A stretch of 64,000 bases of DNA from Halomonas litopenaei (GCF_003045775.1 NZ_PXNS01000005.1:186001-250000), one strand, 5' to 3'. Positions 1-18,413 are shown, counted from the stretch's first letter. Notes: a model not told the origin generated them from the letters alone. Numbers and translations: made by a program.

Positions 1-160
1 ACTGCTACGCGACATGTTCGCCCTGCGTGACCCGCTGTATCGCGCCACCGCGGACCTGGTGATCCGCACCGACCGCCGCGGGCCGCGCTCGGTGGTCAAC
101 GATATCGTTCGTCGCGTCCATCGCCTCCTCGACCCTCTCACCTGCAAGGCCTCATCATGA
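1..160 (+). CDS. aroK: Shikimate kinase, C-terminal fragment
   Basis: The window opens inside a gene whose last 52 codons read LLRDMFALRDPLYRATADLV and end in HRLLDPLTCKASS at a TGA (158-160). The segment LLRDMFALRDPLYRATADLV resembles the conserved 'R.PLY...AD' region near the C-terminus of shikimate kinases, which phosphorylate shikimate with ATP in the chorismate pathway. The nucleotide-binding N-terminus lies outside the window. The stop overlaps the aroB start (ATGA), so the two are translationally coupled, the usual aroK-aroB arrangement. The call rests on this short tail plus position. Confidence 0.85.
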   Translation, partial: LLRDMFALRDPLYRATADLVIRTDRRGPRSVVNDIVRRVHRLLDPLTCKASS

Positions 161-1275
161 GCACACCCACGTCCGTGAATCCCTTGACCCTGACCGTCGC
201 CCTGGGCGATCGCAGCTACCCCATCCATATCGGACCGGGGCTGGTCGATGACGGTGAGCGTCTGGCCTCCTATCTCAGCGGTCGCCAGGTGATGGTGGTG
301 ACCAACGACACCGTCGCCGCGCACTATCTCGAGCGGCTGACCTCGGCGCTGTCAGCGGCCGACGACCGCCTCAGGATCGAGACCCTGGTGCTGCCGGATG
401 GTGAAGCCCACAAGAATGTCGATGGCGTCTCGCGCATCTGGGACGCCCTGCTGGAGGCCGGCTTCAACCGCAAGGCCACGCTGGTGGCGCTGGGCGGCGG
501 GGTGATCGGCGATATGGTCGGCTTCGCCGCGGCGTCCTACCAGCGCGGCATCTCCTTTATTCAGGTGCCCACCACTCTGCTGTCCCAGGTGGATTCTTCG
601 GTAGGGGGCAAGACCGGGGTCAATCATCCGCTGGGCAAGAACATGATTGGCGCCTTCTGGCAGCCCCGCGCAGTGCTGATCGATACCGCCACGCTCTCGA
701 CCCTGCCCGAGCGCGAACTGTCCGCGGGTCTTGCCGAGGTGATCAAGTACGGACTGATCCATGACAGTGACTTTCTCGGCTGGCTGGAAGATGAGATGGC
801 TGCGCTGCGTGACCTCGACGATGTTGTGCTCGCCAAGGCCATCGAACGTAGTTGCGCGATCAAGGCCGAGATCGTCGCCCTCGACGAGACCGAGCAGGAC
901 GTGCGGGCGCTTTTGAATCTGGGGCACACCTTCGGGCACGCCATCGAGGCCTACATGGGCTACGGTACCTGGCTGCACGGCGAGGCGGTGGGTGTGGGCA
1001 TGCTGATGGCGGCTGACCTGTCGATGCGTCAGGGCTTTATCGAGCAGGCCGATGTGACGCGCACCCGTCGAGTGATCGAGCGGGCGGGTCTGCCGGTGGC
1101 GGCGCCCAGGGAGATGACGGTTGAGGATTTCGTGTCGCGCATGAAGCTCGACAAGAAAAATACCGATGACCGCATGCGCCTGGTGCTGATGCGCGCGCTC
1201 GGCGAGGCCTGCGTCTACGATCAGACCCCGCCGGCGCTGCTCGGCGAATGCATCGAGGCATACCCGCGGGCCTGA
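157..1275 (+). CDS. aroB: 3-dehydroquinate synthase
   Basis: Converts DAHP to 3-dehydroquinate, second step of the shikimate pathway, using NAD and a divalent metal in the cytoplasm. At 372 residues it is close to the family norm of about 360. Visible motifs are the DGEAHK nucleotide-site motif (81-86), the glycine-rich GGGVIGDMVGFAAASYQRG (113-131), VDSSVGGKTGVNHP (145-158), the catalytic block LAEVIKYG, and the metal-ligand segments NLGHTFGHAIE and LHGEAVGVG. The start overlaps the aroK stop by ATGA. No other start competes, because conserved sequence begins within 25 residues. Confidence 0.98.
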   Translation: MSTPTSVNPLTLTVALGDRSYPIHIGPGLVDDGERLASYLSGRQVMVVTNDTVAAHYLERLTSALSAADDRLRIETLVLPDGEAHKNVDGVSRIWDALLEAGFNRKATLVALGGGVIGDMVGFAAASYQRGISFIQVPTTLLSQVDSSVGGKTGVNHPLGKNMIGAFWQPRAVLIDTATLSTLPERELSAGLAEVIKYGLIHDSDFLGWLEDEMAALRDLDDVVLAKAIERSCAIKAEIVALDETEQDVRALLNLGHTFGHAIEAYMGYGTWLHGEAVGVGMLMAADLSMRQGFIEQADVTRTRRVIERAGLPVAAPREMTVEDFVSRMKLDKKNTDDRMRLVLMRALGEACVYDQTPPALLGECIEAYPRA

Positions 1276-1304
1276 TGATGCCAGTCTCCAGAGTATCGAC
1301 TGCG

Positions 1305-1325
1305 ACGCCCGCCTTGTGCGGGCGT
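1305..1325 (+). terminator. Possible aroB terminator hairpin
   Basis: Perfect 8-bp stem ACGCCCGC / GCGGGCGT with a 5-nt loop, 30 bp after the aroB stop. The following bases TGTCGTGTCT are only mildly T-rich, so termination may be partial. Confidence 0.5.
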
Positions 1326-1703
1326 TGTCGTGTCTGGGGCACGCCGAGCGGCAAGGTTGGCTTCGGCACGGGTGGCTTTGGCGTGGCTTTGGCGTGGAAA
1401 GGGGCGGCTAGAGACGGGACAGGTATTGGCCGAACAGGGCTTCACGGAGTGCGGTACGAGGTGCTGTCGACGGCTTCGGGATAGGGGGAATAGGCGCCGC
1501 TCATGCGTGGATCTGTATGTCGTATGCCTGATCGGCATGGGGTGTCGACAGTTTTTGCGACTAAAGTCTAGTGGCGAAAGGCGTACAGCAAGACTTGCTG
1601 GAAACGGCTTCCAAGTCGTTGACCTGATAAGGTTTTTTTTCGAAGCCTTGGTGCAAGCATCAGATTTACGGTGTTTTTTTATCGGGCGTGCGCGGCGGGG
1701 AGA

Positions 1704-1732
1704 TTGCGCGAGGGCGGGGGGCTGGCTATGCT
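1704..1732 (+). promoter_or_regulatory. Candidate sigma-70 promoter of gltBD
   Basis: TTGCGC (1704-1709) and TATGCT (1727-1732) are separated by 17 bp and lie about 120 bp before the gltB start. The predicted leader would carry the palindrome at 1761-1776. Called from hexamer match and spacing only. Confidence 0.4.
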
Positions 1733-1760
1733 GGGTACCCATTTTTCGTGCAGTTAGCGA

Positions 1761-1776
1761 AAGCCCTTAAGGGCTT
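1761..1776. promoter_or_regulatory. Perfect 16-bp palindrome in the gltB leader
   Basis: AAGCCCTTAAGGGCTT is a perfect palindrome followed by an A-rich stretch, 74 bp before the gltB start. It could be an operator for a dimeric regulator or an RNA hairpin. It does not match a binding site I can name. Confidence 0.45.
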
Positions 1777-1849
1777 AAAATCAAAAGAAAAACCGATAAT
1801 AATATCGCGATTATGCTGTGACTACAACCCTTTCACCTGAGGCGCGCCC

Positions 1850-7748
<5,899 letters not shown>

Positions 7749-7834
7749 GGCTCTGCCGAGCCCCCGTCCCCCGCTGTGAGAATCATGGCGGAGGGGCGGG
7801 GCGGTTTCTCCAGGATGACTTCCTGTTGTGCAAA

Positions 7835-11836
<4,002 letters not shown>

Positions 11837-11874
11837 GCCCTTGGCAAGGCACCGATGGTGCTAGTGTCGACGCG

Positions 11875-11916
11875 TCTTGTAAGAGATTGACTACAGTTCT
11901 TGTAAGACATTGACTA
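11875..11916 (+). repeat. Two-copy direct repeat after eno, containing TGTAAG
   Basis: A 19-bp unit (TCTTGTAAGAGATTGACTA at 11875-11893, and the same with one change at 11898-11916) occurs twice with a 23-bp period, just before the eno terminator. Each copy holds TGTAAG, the left half of the GacA/UvrY box TGTAAG-N6-CTTACA; the first copy reads TGTAAG-N6-ACTACA. It lies about 340 bp before the RsmZ-like RNA, farther than such boxes usually sit. Confidence 0.6.
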
Positions 11917-11927
11917 TTTTGGCGCCG

Positions 11928-11960
11928 AAAAGGCTCGCAACCGTGTTGCGGGCCTTTTTT
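11928..11960 (+). terminator. eno terminator
   Basis: A 14-bp stem (11928-11941 with 11945-11958, one G-U pair) and a 3-nt loop, with a T-tract at 11955-11960. Confidence 0.92.
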
Positions 11961-12239
11961 ATCGCCTTGATTTTTCGATACTTTTTCCGAAAAGTCCTCT
12001 CGGTCTGCGTCATGGGTGAGAAAAGTAGGGTGCTTGTGATGACCCCAGAAACTGACAGAATGGCCACACGAATCGAGAGGTCAGGCTTCGCGGCGGCAAG
12101 TCGCCCGTCTGTCCCACGGAAACTTCATTGTTTCGGCATCGTTTCCGCAAGGAGGTGGAGTCGACGTCGGCAGTGAAGGGGCATGGATGTCCTCGGTGGT
12201 TGACACCCGGATGGGCCGGACTTGCCACTCTACGGTTCA

Positions 12240-12390
12240 GGTAGGTGTTTTCGGGATGCGTTCAGGAGTCAAGAGCGCGCCTGGTGCGACAGGAAGTCGC
12301 TTCTGGGCACGGAGGGCGCTCAGGGAGTAGGGCGGAGGGATCCGCCCAAGGAAACGCTTGGAGCGGGCGGCCTACGGGCCGCCTTTTTTT
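12240..12390 (+). ncRNA. RsmZ/CsrB-type CsrA-sequestering small RNA (candidate)
   Basis: No protein is credible here, yet a strong terminator closes the segment. It holds eight GGA motifs (12265, 12292, 12311, 12324, 12334, 12338, 12350, 12360), several exposed in loops. GCGAC-AGGAA-GTCGC (12286-12300) is a perfect stem with GGA in the loop, enclosed by GAGCGC/GCGCTC (12273-12278 with 12316-12321). GGGCGGA-GGGA-TCCGCCC (12330-12347) is a 7-bp stem with a GGGA loop. This is the hallmark of RNAs that titrate CsrA/RsmA. In Pseudomonas aeruginosa rsmZ lies next to fdxA, as here. The 5' end is a guess: TTGACA at 12200-12205 may be the -35, with a weak -10. No close GacA box is seen. Confidence 0.72.
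12366..12390 (+). terminator. Terminator of the RsmZ-like RNA
   Basis: GGCGGCC-TACG-GGCCGCC, a perfect 7-bp stem, followed by seven T (12384-12390). Confidence 0.92.
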
Positions 12391-12528
12391 ATGCCTGCCT
12401 GTCGGGCACCTGCTTTGAGAGGCCATTGCACCACGTCCTTCCTGCGCCGATGTCAGGCAGAAATCCCGGCCGGTCGGTGCTTGTCCGGGGGCGAGTGGGC
12501 CGGAACCCTTCTTCAAGATTTGCTTTAC

Positions 12529-12571
12529 ACAAACGCGACAGCCGCCCGGGTAAGGCGGCTGTCGCGTTTGT
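12529..12571 (-). terminator. Convergent terminator after fdxA
   Basis: A perfect 18-bp stem (12529-12546 with 12554-12571) and 7-nt loop, 24 bp past the fdxA stop. The T residues on the minus strand lie within the stem's 3' arm (TTTGT). It separates fdxA from the convergent small RNA. Confidence 0.85.
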
Positions 12572-12594
12572 TCAGGTACTGCCTGGCGCGGTGC

Positions 12595-12918
12595 TCAGCG
12601 CTCGAGCTTTTCCAGCTTGCCCGGCTTGCCGTCCCACTGCTCGGCGTCTTCCGGCGGATCCTTCTTCTCGGTGATGTTGGGCCACACCTCCGCCAGCTCG
12701 GTATTGATCTCCAGGAACTGTTCCTGGCCCTCGGGCAGTTCATCCTCCGAGTAGATCGCCTCAGCCGGGCATTCCGGCTCGCACAGGGCGCAGTCGATGC
12801 ATTCGTCGGGGTGAATCACCAGGAAATTGGGGCCTTCGTAGAAGCAGTCCACCGGGCAGACCTCGACACAGTCGGTGTACTTGCACTTGATGCAGTTTTC
12901 GGTGACGACGAATGTCAT
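12595..12918 (-). CDS. fdxA: Seven-iron ferredoxin FdxA
   Basis: Small electron carrier with one 3Fe-4S and one 4Fe-4S cluster. 107 residues from ATG 12918, which has GGGAG upstream; the open frame extends further 5' but homology begins at [12 protein letters not shown]. Cluster ligands lie in [17 protein letters not shown] (Cys9-Cys25) and [12 protein letters not shown] (Cys40-Cys50), followed by the acidic C-terminal extension typical of Azotobacter-type FdI. mutS lies upstream on the same strand, 251 bp away. The gap is AT-rich at 13060-13105 and probably holds the fdxA promoter. Confidence 0.96.
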   Translation of the reverse strand: MTFVVTENCIKCKYTDCVEVCPVDCFYEGPNFLVIHPDECIDCALCEPECPAEAIYSEDELPEGQEQFLEINTELAEVWPNITEKKDPPEDAEQWDGKPGKLEKLER

Positions 12919-13169
12919 GCCAGTCTCCCTTCCTCGGGCCAGCGCCTTGCCGGCCTCTCTGTACAGTGGTGGCTTTCGCCCGGGTCGTTGGTGACGTGCG
13001 TGCGGCGTGGCGCCCATGCAGGCCATGCAACCTTCGCGTCCGGCGTAACATGCCGGCGCGTCTTAAGCCTTAATGTTATATAGAAATGGCTTTTTATAAT
13101 CTACGGTCCTTGGGTGCCACATTCTAGTCCTCGCGCCGCTATCGGGCAAGAGTATGCCTCACAAGGGCC

Positions 13170-15770
13170 TCACAGTGCCGACTTCCAGCGGTACAGCAGT
13201 TCCAGTGCCTGGCGTGGACTGAGGTCATCGACCGCCAGGCCGCCGAGTTCTTCCACCAGAGGGTGGGGGGCGCTGGCGAACAGGTCCGCCTGCTGGGGGG
13301 CGGACTGGTGGCGTCGGCTTCCGCCATCCGGATCAGCGCTCCTGCGGCCATGATCGATCTCCTGCTGCTCCAGGGCGGCAAGCTTGGTCCGTGCCTCGGC
13401 GATGACGGTCTGGGGCACACCGGCCAACTGGGCCACCTGCAGGCCATAGCTCTGGCTCGCGGGGCCGTCCTCGACCCGGTGCATGAATACGATGCCATCA
13501 TTGTGTTCGGCGGCGGTCAGGTGGACGTTGGTCACCGCCGGCGCCTCTGTGGCCAGCGCCGTCATCTCGAAGTAGTGGGTGGCGAACAGGGTAAAGGCGC
13601 GGGTACGGGTCAGGTGTTCGGCGCTGGCCCAGGCCAGTGACAGGCCGTCGAAGGTGCTGGTGCCCCGGCCGATCTCGTCCATCAGCACCAGACTGTGGTC
13701 GGTGGCGTTGTGCAGGATATTGGCGGTTTCGGTCATCTCCACCATGAAGGTGGAGCGCCCGCCGGCCAGGTCATCGCTGGAGCCGATGCGGGTGAAGATG
13801 CGATCCACCGGGCCGATGGTGGCGCTGTCGGCGGGCACAAAGCTGCCGCTGTGGGCGAGCAATGTTATCAGGGCCGCCTGGCGCATGTAGGTCGACTTGC
13901 CGCCCATGTTGGGGCCGGTGATCACCAGCATGCGGCGATCGTCGTCCATGCGCAGGTCATTGGGCACGAAGGGGCCGTCGCTGACCTGTTCGACCACCGG
14001 ATGGCGACCACCGCGGATATCGAAGCCTGGGGTCTCTGACAGCGTCGGCCGGACGAAGTCCAGCGCCCGGGCTCGCTCCGCCAGGGTGCACAGTACGTCG
14101 AGTGCGGCCAGCGCCCTGGCCGTCGCCTGGAGCCTGGCAAGTTCGGCGTTGAGGCTGTCGAGCAGGCTGTCGTACAGCAGTTTTTCCCTGGCCAGGGCGC
14201 GGGACTTCGCCGACAGCGCCTTGTCCTCGAATTCCTTGAGCTCCGGGATGATGAAGCGTTCGGCGTTCTTCAGCGTCTGGCGGCGAATATAGTCGGCCGG
14301 GGCCTCCTTGGCCTGGGCACGGGGGATCTCGATGTAGTAGCCGTGAACCCTGTTGTAGCCGACCTTGAGCCCGGCAAGCCCGGTGCGCGAGCGTTCGCGG
14401 GTCTCGAGCTTCACCAGGTAGTCGCCGGCGTGTTCGGCCAGGCCCCGGTGCTCGTCGAGCTCGTCGTCGAAGCCTTCGGCGATGACGCCGCCGTCGCGGA
14501 TCACCACGGGAGGATTGTCGACCAGGGCTCGGGTCAGCAGTTTGGCCAGCTCCGGGAAGGGGCGAATGTGCTGGCGCAGGCCGTCGAGCGTGGTGCCGTC
14601 GGCGTAGCCGGCAAGGCTCGCCTCGAGTGCCGGCAGGGCGTTGAGGGCGTCGCGCAGCCGTGCCAGGTCCCGCGGGCGGGCACTGTTGAGGGCCACCCGG
14701 GCCAGAATGCGTTCGACGTCACCGATCGCCTTGAGGTCGTCGCGCAGCGGCTCATGGCCGTCATGGTCGAGCAGCAGGCTGATGGCCGCCTGGCGCCCCA
14801 TGACCTGCTCGCGATCACGCAGCGGTCGATTGAGCCAGCGCTTGAGCAGGCGTGAGCCCATGGCGGTGGTGGTGGTGTCGAGCACGCTGGCCAGGGTGTT
14901 GTCGCCGCCCCCGCCAAGGTTGGTGTCGATCTCCAGGTTGCGCCTGCTGGCAGCGTCGATGACCACGGTGTCGTCGCGACTCTCGACGCCGATGGCGGTG
15001 ACATGGGGCAGGGCGCTGCGCTGGGTGTCTCTGGCGTAGTCCACCAGTACCCCGGCGGCGATGATCGCCGCGTGCAGGTGGGCGCAGCCGAACCCCTTGA
15101 GGTCCTGCACGCCGAACTGGTCACACAGCACCCGATGGGCACTCTCGTGGTCGAACAGCCAGTCGCTCTGACGACGCAGGCCGCGGCGTTCGCCAAGCGC
15201 CGGCGGCAGCTCGGTACTTTCGGGTACCAGCAGCTCCGCCGGGTCCAGGCGGGTCAGCTCCGACAGCATCTCTGCCTCGCTTTCCACCTCGAGCACGCTG
15301 AAGCGGCCGCTGGAGACCTCGAGCCAGGCCAGGCCGATGCGCTCGCCCTGGGGCGCGATCGCCACCAGCAGGTTATCGCGGCGGGCGTCGAGCAGGGCTT
15401 CGTCGTGGAGGGTGCCGGGGGTGACGATACGCACCACCTTGCGTTCCACCGGTCCCTTGGAGGTGGCCGGGTCGCCGATCTGTTCACAGATCGCCACCGA
15501 CTCGCCGGCGCTGACCAGGCGTGCCAGGTAGCCCTCGGCGCTATGATAGGGAATGCCGGCCATGGGAATCGGCTTGCCGGCGGACTGCCCGCGCTGGGTC
15601 AGGGTGATGTCGAGGGCCGCGGCGGCGCGCTTGGCGTCCTCGTAGAACAGCTCGTAGAAGTCCCCCATGCGGTAGAACAGCAGCACCTCGGGGTGCTCGC
15701 GCTTGATCCGCAGGTACTGGGTCATCATCGGCGTATGGCTGGGGGCGCTGGGCTTGGCCATGTCGTTCAT
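13170..15770 (-). CDS. mutS: DNA mismatch repair protein MutS
   Basis: Recognises mismatches and small loops and recruits MutL. 866 residues from ATG 15770 ([10 protein letters not shown]); ATG 15761 is also possible, and both ribosome sites are weak. The mismatch-wedge motif is GDFYE (Phe38, Glu40). The C-terminal ABC-type ATPase has Walker [14 protein letters not shown], the signature region with [14 protein letters not shown], and Walker [17 protein letters not shown]. The open frame continues about 100 codons upstream, but that part is not MutS-like. The order mutS-fdxA with recA nearby matches Pseudomonas. Confidence 0.97.
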   Translation of the reverse strand: MNDMAKPSAPSHTPMMTQYLRIKREHPEVLLFYRMGDFYELFYEDAKRAAAALDITLTQRGQSAGKPIPMAGIPYHSAEGYLARLVSAGESVAICEQIGDPATSKGPVERKVVRIVTPGTLHDEALLDARRDNLLVAIAPQGERIGLAWLEVSSGRFSVLEVESEAEMLSELTRLDPAELLVPESTELPPALGERRGLRRQSDWLFDHESAHRVLCDQFGVQDLKGFGCAHLHAAIIAAGVLVDYARDTQRSALPHVTAIGVESRDDTVVIDAASRRNLEIDTNLGGGGDNTLASVLDTTTTAMGSRLLKRWLNRPLRDREQVMGRQAAISLLLDHDGHEPLRDDLKAIGDVERILARVALNSARPRDLARLRDALNALPALEASLAGYADGTTLDGLRQHIRPFPELAKLLTRALVDNPPVVIRDGGVIAEGFDDELDEHRGLAEHAGDYLVKLETRERSRTGLAGLKVGYNRVHGYYIEIPRAQAKEAPADYIRRQTLKNAERFIIPELKEFEDKALSAKSRALAREKLLYDSLLDSLNAELARLQATARALAALDVLCTLAERARALDFVRPTLSETPGFDIRGGRHPVVEQVSDGPFVPNDLRMDDDRRMLVITGPNMGGKSTYMRQAALITLLAHSGSFVPADSATIGPVDRIFTRIGSSDDLAGGRSTFMVEMTETANILHNATDHSLVLMDEIGRGTSTFDGLSLAWASAEHLTRTRAFTLFATHYFEMTALATEAPAVTNVHLTAAEHNDGIVFMHRVEDGPASQSYGLQVAQLAGVPQTVIAEARTKLAALEQQEIDHGRRSADPDGGSRRHQSAPQQADLFASAPHPLVEELGGLAVDDLSPRQALELLYRWKSAL

Positions 15771-16029
15771 GGGATCTCGAAGCGATGTTGATGAGTCGTC
15801 GGCGGCGGGCCGGCATCGCGAGGGACGCTGGCGAAAGGCGTCAAGGATAGCATGGGCGCAGGGCGCGCCTGTACCGCTGTGCCGAGATCCGTCTCGGGCT
15901 TTCTTCCCGGGGGCCAGGCGTGTCAGCATGATGTATCCACGATGCAGCATTTGTGGGGCCAGAGGGTGTCCGTCTACCCTTGTGGGTGATCGGTCGACGC
16001 CTTTTCTGGTGAGTGCGGAGCGATTTTCA

Positions 16030-16104
16030 AGGAACTCTCTTCCCTTGCAGGACTCTCTCAAGGAGTCGTCCACAAGGAACTGTCTTTACGGACTATTCAA
16101 AGGA
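16030..16104 (+). promoter_or_regulatory. yqaE leader with six evenly spaced GGA motifs
   Basis: In the 85 bases before the YqaE start, AGGA or CGGA recurs at 16030, 16049, 16061, 16075, 16089 and 16101, spaced 19, 12, 14, 14 and 12 nt. The last copy is the ribosome site. The copies share a longer degenerate unit, AAGGA-n-CTGTC, so they look like tandem duplications of the ribosome-site region. Multiple GGA motifs including one in the ribosome site are the pattern of CsrA/RsmA-repressed mRNAs. Part of the 342-bp mutS-yqaE gap; the rest (15771-16029) should hold the divergent promoters. Confidence 0.65.
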
Positions 16105-16112
16105 GCTGTCAT

Positions 16113-16271
16113 ATGGACGTTGTACGCATTATTCTCGCGATCCTGCTGCCCCCGCTGGGCGTCTTCCTGCAGGTGGGCTTTGGTCTGCACTTCTGGCTCA
16201 ATATCCTGCTGACCCTGCTGGGCTATATTCCCGGTATCGTTCACGCCATCTGGATCATTGCCAAGCGCTGA
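16113..16271 (+). CDS. YqaE/Pmp3 family small membrane protein
   Basis: A 52-residue protein beginning MDVVRIILAILLPPLGVFLQ and ending GYIPGIVHAIWIIAKR. It has the full Pmp3/YqaE (UPF0057) pattern: a first hydrophobic segment with the LPPLGVF motif (12-18), a short turn with FWLN, and a second segment with LLGYIPGIVHA. Such proteins sit in the inner membrane and, in yeast and plants, affect membrane potential and salt tolerance; in bacteria they are often stress-induced. AGGAG (16101-16105) is an excellent ribosome site at 7 nt, itself one of the leader's repeated GGA motifs. It is transcribed divergently from mutS. Confidence 0.93.
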   Translation: MDVVRIILAILLPPLGVFLQVGFGLHFWLNILLTLLGYIPGIVHAIWIIAKR

Positions 16272-16298
16272 ACCTGCCTGGATGACGGGTATCACTGT

Positions 16299-16320
16299 CG
16301 CGGCGACCTCGGTCGCCGCG
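16299..16320. terminator. Hairpin after yqaE
   Basis: A perfect 9-bp stem CGCGGCGAC / GTCGCCGCG closing a CTCG tetraloop, 28 bp after the stop. There is no T-tract, so it may stabilise the mRNA end rather than terminate. Confidence 0.5.
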
Positions 16321-16462
16321 ATGCGTTGGTGGGCGCTGTACCTGTCGGCTTGTTGTCGCGGTTGTCGTGGCAAGACGTTTCCGAGGCGACGACGAGCCTG
16401 TCATTGTTGTCGTGATGTCGTATCGTGACACCCTGTTTTCACCACAAGAGACGGGCTCTGCG

Positions 16463-16963
16463 ATGACAAATGCAAACGATCGTGTTCGTCGCCTGGCGAT
16501 TCGCCTGGGTGAGTTGTGCGTCGAGCGTGGGGTCTCGGTGACCGCCGCCGAGTCCTGTACCGGTGGCGGCGTGGCCGCCGCCATTACCGATATCGCCGGC
16601 AGTTCACGCTACTTCGAGACCGGCTACGTGACCTACTCCAACGCCGCCAAGCAGCGGCTGCTGGGGGTGCCCGGCGAGACCCTGGACGCCCATGGCGCCG
16701 TCAGTCAGCCGGTGGTGGAGGCGATGGTAGAGGGCGCTTGTCGCGACAGTGGTGCCCGACTTGGCGTCTCGGTCAGTGGCGTTGCCGGTCCGGATGGCGG
16801 CAGCGCTGAAAAGCCTGTCGGTACGGTGTGGTTTGCCTTCGCCGTCGACGGGCGGCTCGAGGCCGATCGGCAGCGCTTTGCCGGCGGTCGCGATGAGGTT
16901 CGCCAGGCCGCCGTGGTCCATGCGCTCGAAGGCCTGATCAGGCGGCTCGAGAGCCTGACCTGA
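16463..16963 (+). CDS. pncC: Nicotinamide-nucleotide amidase (CinA C-terminal domain family)
   Basis: Deamidates nicotinamide mononucleotide to nicotinate mononucleotide in NAD recycling. 166 residues from ATG 16463, matching the stand-alone PncC length. The family signature is TAAESCTGGGVAAAITDIAGSS, followed by GYVTYSNAAKQRLLGV and VSVSGVAGPDGGSAEKPVGTVW. An open extension upstream to 16367 is not conserved. Its place directly before recA is the conserved cinA-recA pairing of gammaproteobacteria. Confidence 0.94.
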   Translation: MTNANDRVRRLAIRLGELCVERGVSVTAAESCTGGGVAAAITDIAGSSRYFETGYVTYSNAAKQRLLGVPGETLDAHGAVSQPVVEAMVEGACRDSGARLGVSVSGVAGPDGGSAEKPVGTVWFAFAVDGRLEADRQRFAGGRDEVRQAAVVHALEGLIRRLESLT

Positions 16964-17158
16964 GCCTTGCCGGTGATGCCCCTTGATGTGCCCGTGGGCG
17001 TAGCGTCCAGCGCCGTGTGCCGGGCGTGGGGCGCAAGCGTTCCGGCCCCGCGGCTGTGGCGGTGCAGCGATCAACCCCTCATCCACTATTGATTTGCCCT
17101 ATGCGCTCGATTCGTCACCTCGAAGGGCTGGTCGTCGTCCGCAAATTTCGTCATACTA

Positions 17159-17174
17159 CTGTTCAGTCATACAG
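17159..17174. promoter_or_regulatory. LexA (SOS) box of recA
   Basis: CTGTTCAGTCATACAG fits CTG-N10-CAG, the gammaproteobacterial LexA consensus, 84 bp before the recA start. It shares the run TCATACAGTA with the second SOS box at 33188-33203. Confidence 0.88.
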
Positions 17175-17257
17175 TAATTGCCAGGGTCCGGCGCAGGGCC
17201 CGATGGGGACTCGGGCAAGGCGCTCGACCCCGATCCATTGTCTACAGGAGCTCCGTA

Positions 17258-18328
17258 ATGGCGCAGGATCAGAACCGCAGCAAGGCGCTGGACGCCGCCC
17301 TTTCCCAGATCGATCGCCAGTTCGGCAAGGGTACGGTGATGCGTCTGGGAGACGCTCCCAGGGTGGTGATGCCGTCGGTATCCACCGGCTCGTTGGGTCT
17401 CGATATCGCACTTGGCATCGGCGGTCTGCCCTATGGTCGAGTGGTGGAGATCTTTGGTCCGGAGTCCTCGGGCAAGACCACCCTGACACTGTCGGTGATC
17501 GCCCAGGCCCAGAAGGACGGCAAGACCTGCGCCTTTATCGACGCCGAGCATGCCCTCGATCCCAGCTACGCCGAGAAGCTTGGCGTCAATCTGGATGATC
17601 TGCTGGTGTCGCAGCCGGATACCGGTGAGCAGGCGCTGGAAATCTGCGACATGCTGGTGCGTTCCGGTGGCGTCGACGTGATCATCATCGACTCGGTGGC
17701 GGCGCTGACGCCCAGAGCCGAGATCGAAGGCGAGATGGGCGACTCCCACGTCGGCCTGCAGGCCCGACTGATGTCCCAGGCGCTGCGCAAGATCACCGGC
17801 AATATCAAGAACGCCAACTGCATGGTGGTGTTCATCAACCAGATCCGCATGAAGATCGGGGTGATGTTCGGTAGCCCCGAGACCACCACCGGCGGTAACG
17901 CCCTGAAGTTCTACTCGAGCGTGCGTCTGGATATCCGTCGTACCGGCTCGGTCAAGCAGGGCGACGAGGTCACCGGCAACGAGACCCGGGTCAAGGTGGT
18001 CAAGAACAAGGTGGCGCCGCCCTTCCGTCAGGCCGAATTCCAGATCCTCTACGGCAAGGGCATTTACCACGCCGGCGAGGTGGTGGACCTTGGCGTTCAG
18101 TGCAAGCTGGTGGACAAGGCCGGCGCCTGGTACAGCTACCAGGGCAACAAGATCGGCCAGGGCAAGGCCAACGCCGCCCAGTTCCTCGAGGACAACCCGG
18201 CCATCATGGAAGAGATCGAGTCCCAGATTCGTGCCCAGCTGCTGACCCAGCCGGAGCCGAAGAAGAGCGAGAAGGAAGCGGAAGCCGCGGCGCCCGCTGG
18301 CGACGACCTTGGCGACGATCTGCTGTAG
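17258..18328 (+). CDS. recA: Recombinase A
   Basis: ATP-dependent strand exchange protein and co-protease for LexA in the SOS response. 356 residues, beginning [21 protein letters not shown]. Walker A is GPESSGKTT, the NTP/DNA region has [19 protein letters not shown], and loop L2 lies in [22 protein letters not shown]. The C-terminal tail is acidic and ends DDLGDDLL. Regulated by the LexA box upstream. Two strong hairpins separate it from recX. Confidence 0.99.
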   Translation: MAQDQNRSKALDAALSQIDRQFGKGTVMRLGDAPRVVMPSVSTGSLGLDIALGIGGLPYGRVVEIFGPESSGKTTLTLSVIAQAQKDGKTCAFIDAEHALDPSYAEKLGVNLDDLLVSQPDTGEQALEICDMLVRSGGVDVIIIDSVAALTPRAEIEGEMGDSHVGLQARLMSQALRKITGNIKNANCMVVFINQIRMKIGVMFGSPETTTGGNALKFYSSVRLDIRRTGSVKQGDEVTGNETRVKVVKNKVAPPFRQAEFQILYGKGIYHAGEVVDLGVQCKLVDKAGAWYSYQGNKIGQGKANAAQFLEDNPAIMEEIESQIRAQLLTQPEPKKSEKEAEAAAPAGDDLGDDLL

Positions 18329-18343
18329 CAGGTCGACTCGCGG

Positions 18344-18413
18344 CAGGCCGGCACGCCGGCCTGTGACGTCGCAACGTACGACTTTCCTCGGGCCCCTCGA
18401 CAGGGGCCCGAGG
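18344..18413 (+). terminator. Two tandem hairpins between recA and recX
   Basis: CAGGCCGG-CACG-CCGGCCTG (18344-18363) and CCTCGGGCCCCT-CGAC-AGGGGCCCGAGG (18386-18413), both perfect, 8 and 12 bp. Neither has a T-tract of more than three. They probably reduce read-through so that recX is made in smaller amounts than recA, as in E. coli. Confidence 0.75.

Larger units (their letters stand above)
1276..1849 (+). other. 574-bp noncoding gap between aroB and gltB
   Basis: Contains a small hairpin after aroB, a promoter-like pair before gltB and a 16-bp palindrome, all listed separately. Open frames on both strands here (for example 1330-1770 plus and 1221-1742 minus) are low-complexity Arg/Ala-rich and resemble no family I know. 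In Pseudomonas this position between aroB and gltB holds a damX-like SPOR-domain gene; I see no trace of one here. Confidence 0.6.

Noticed and set aside
1221-1770. Small frames in the aroB-gltB gap
   Set aside because: Arg/Ala-rich translations with no homology, overlapping on both strands; no ribosome sites.
12188-12205. GacA box immediately before the RsmZ-like RNA
   Set aside because: TGT-N12-ACA is present, but the inner bases do not fit TGTAAG...CTTACA; too degenerate to call.
12222-12674. Plus-strand frame of 150 codons across the RsmZ-like RNA and fdxA
   Set aside because: It runs through two terminators and the antisense of fdxA; composition is not protein-like.
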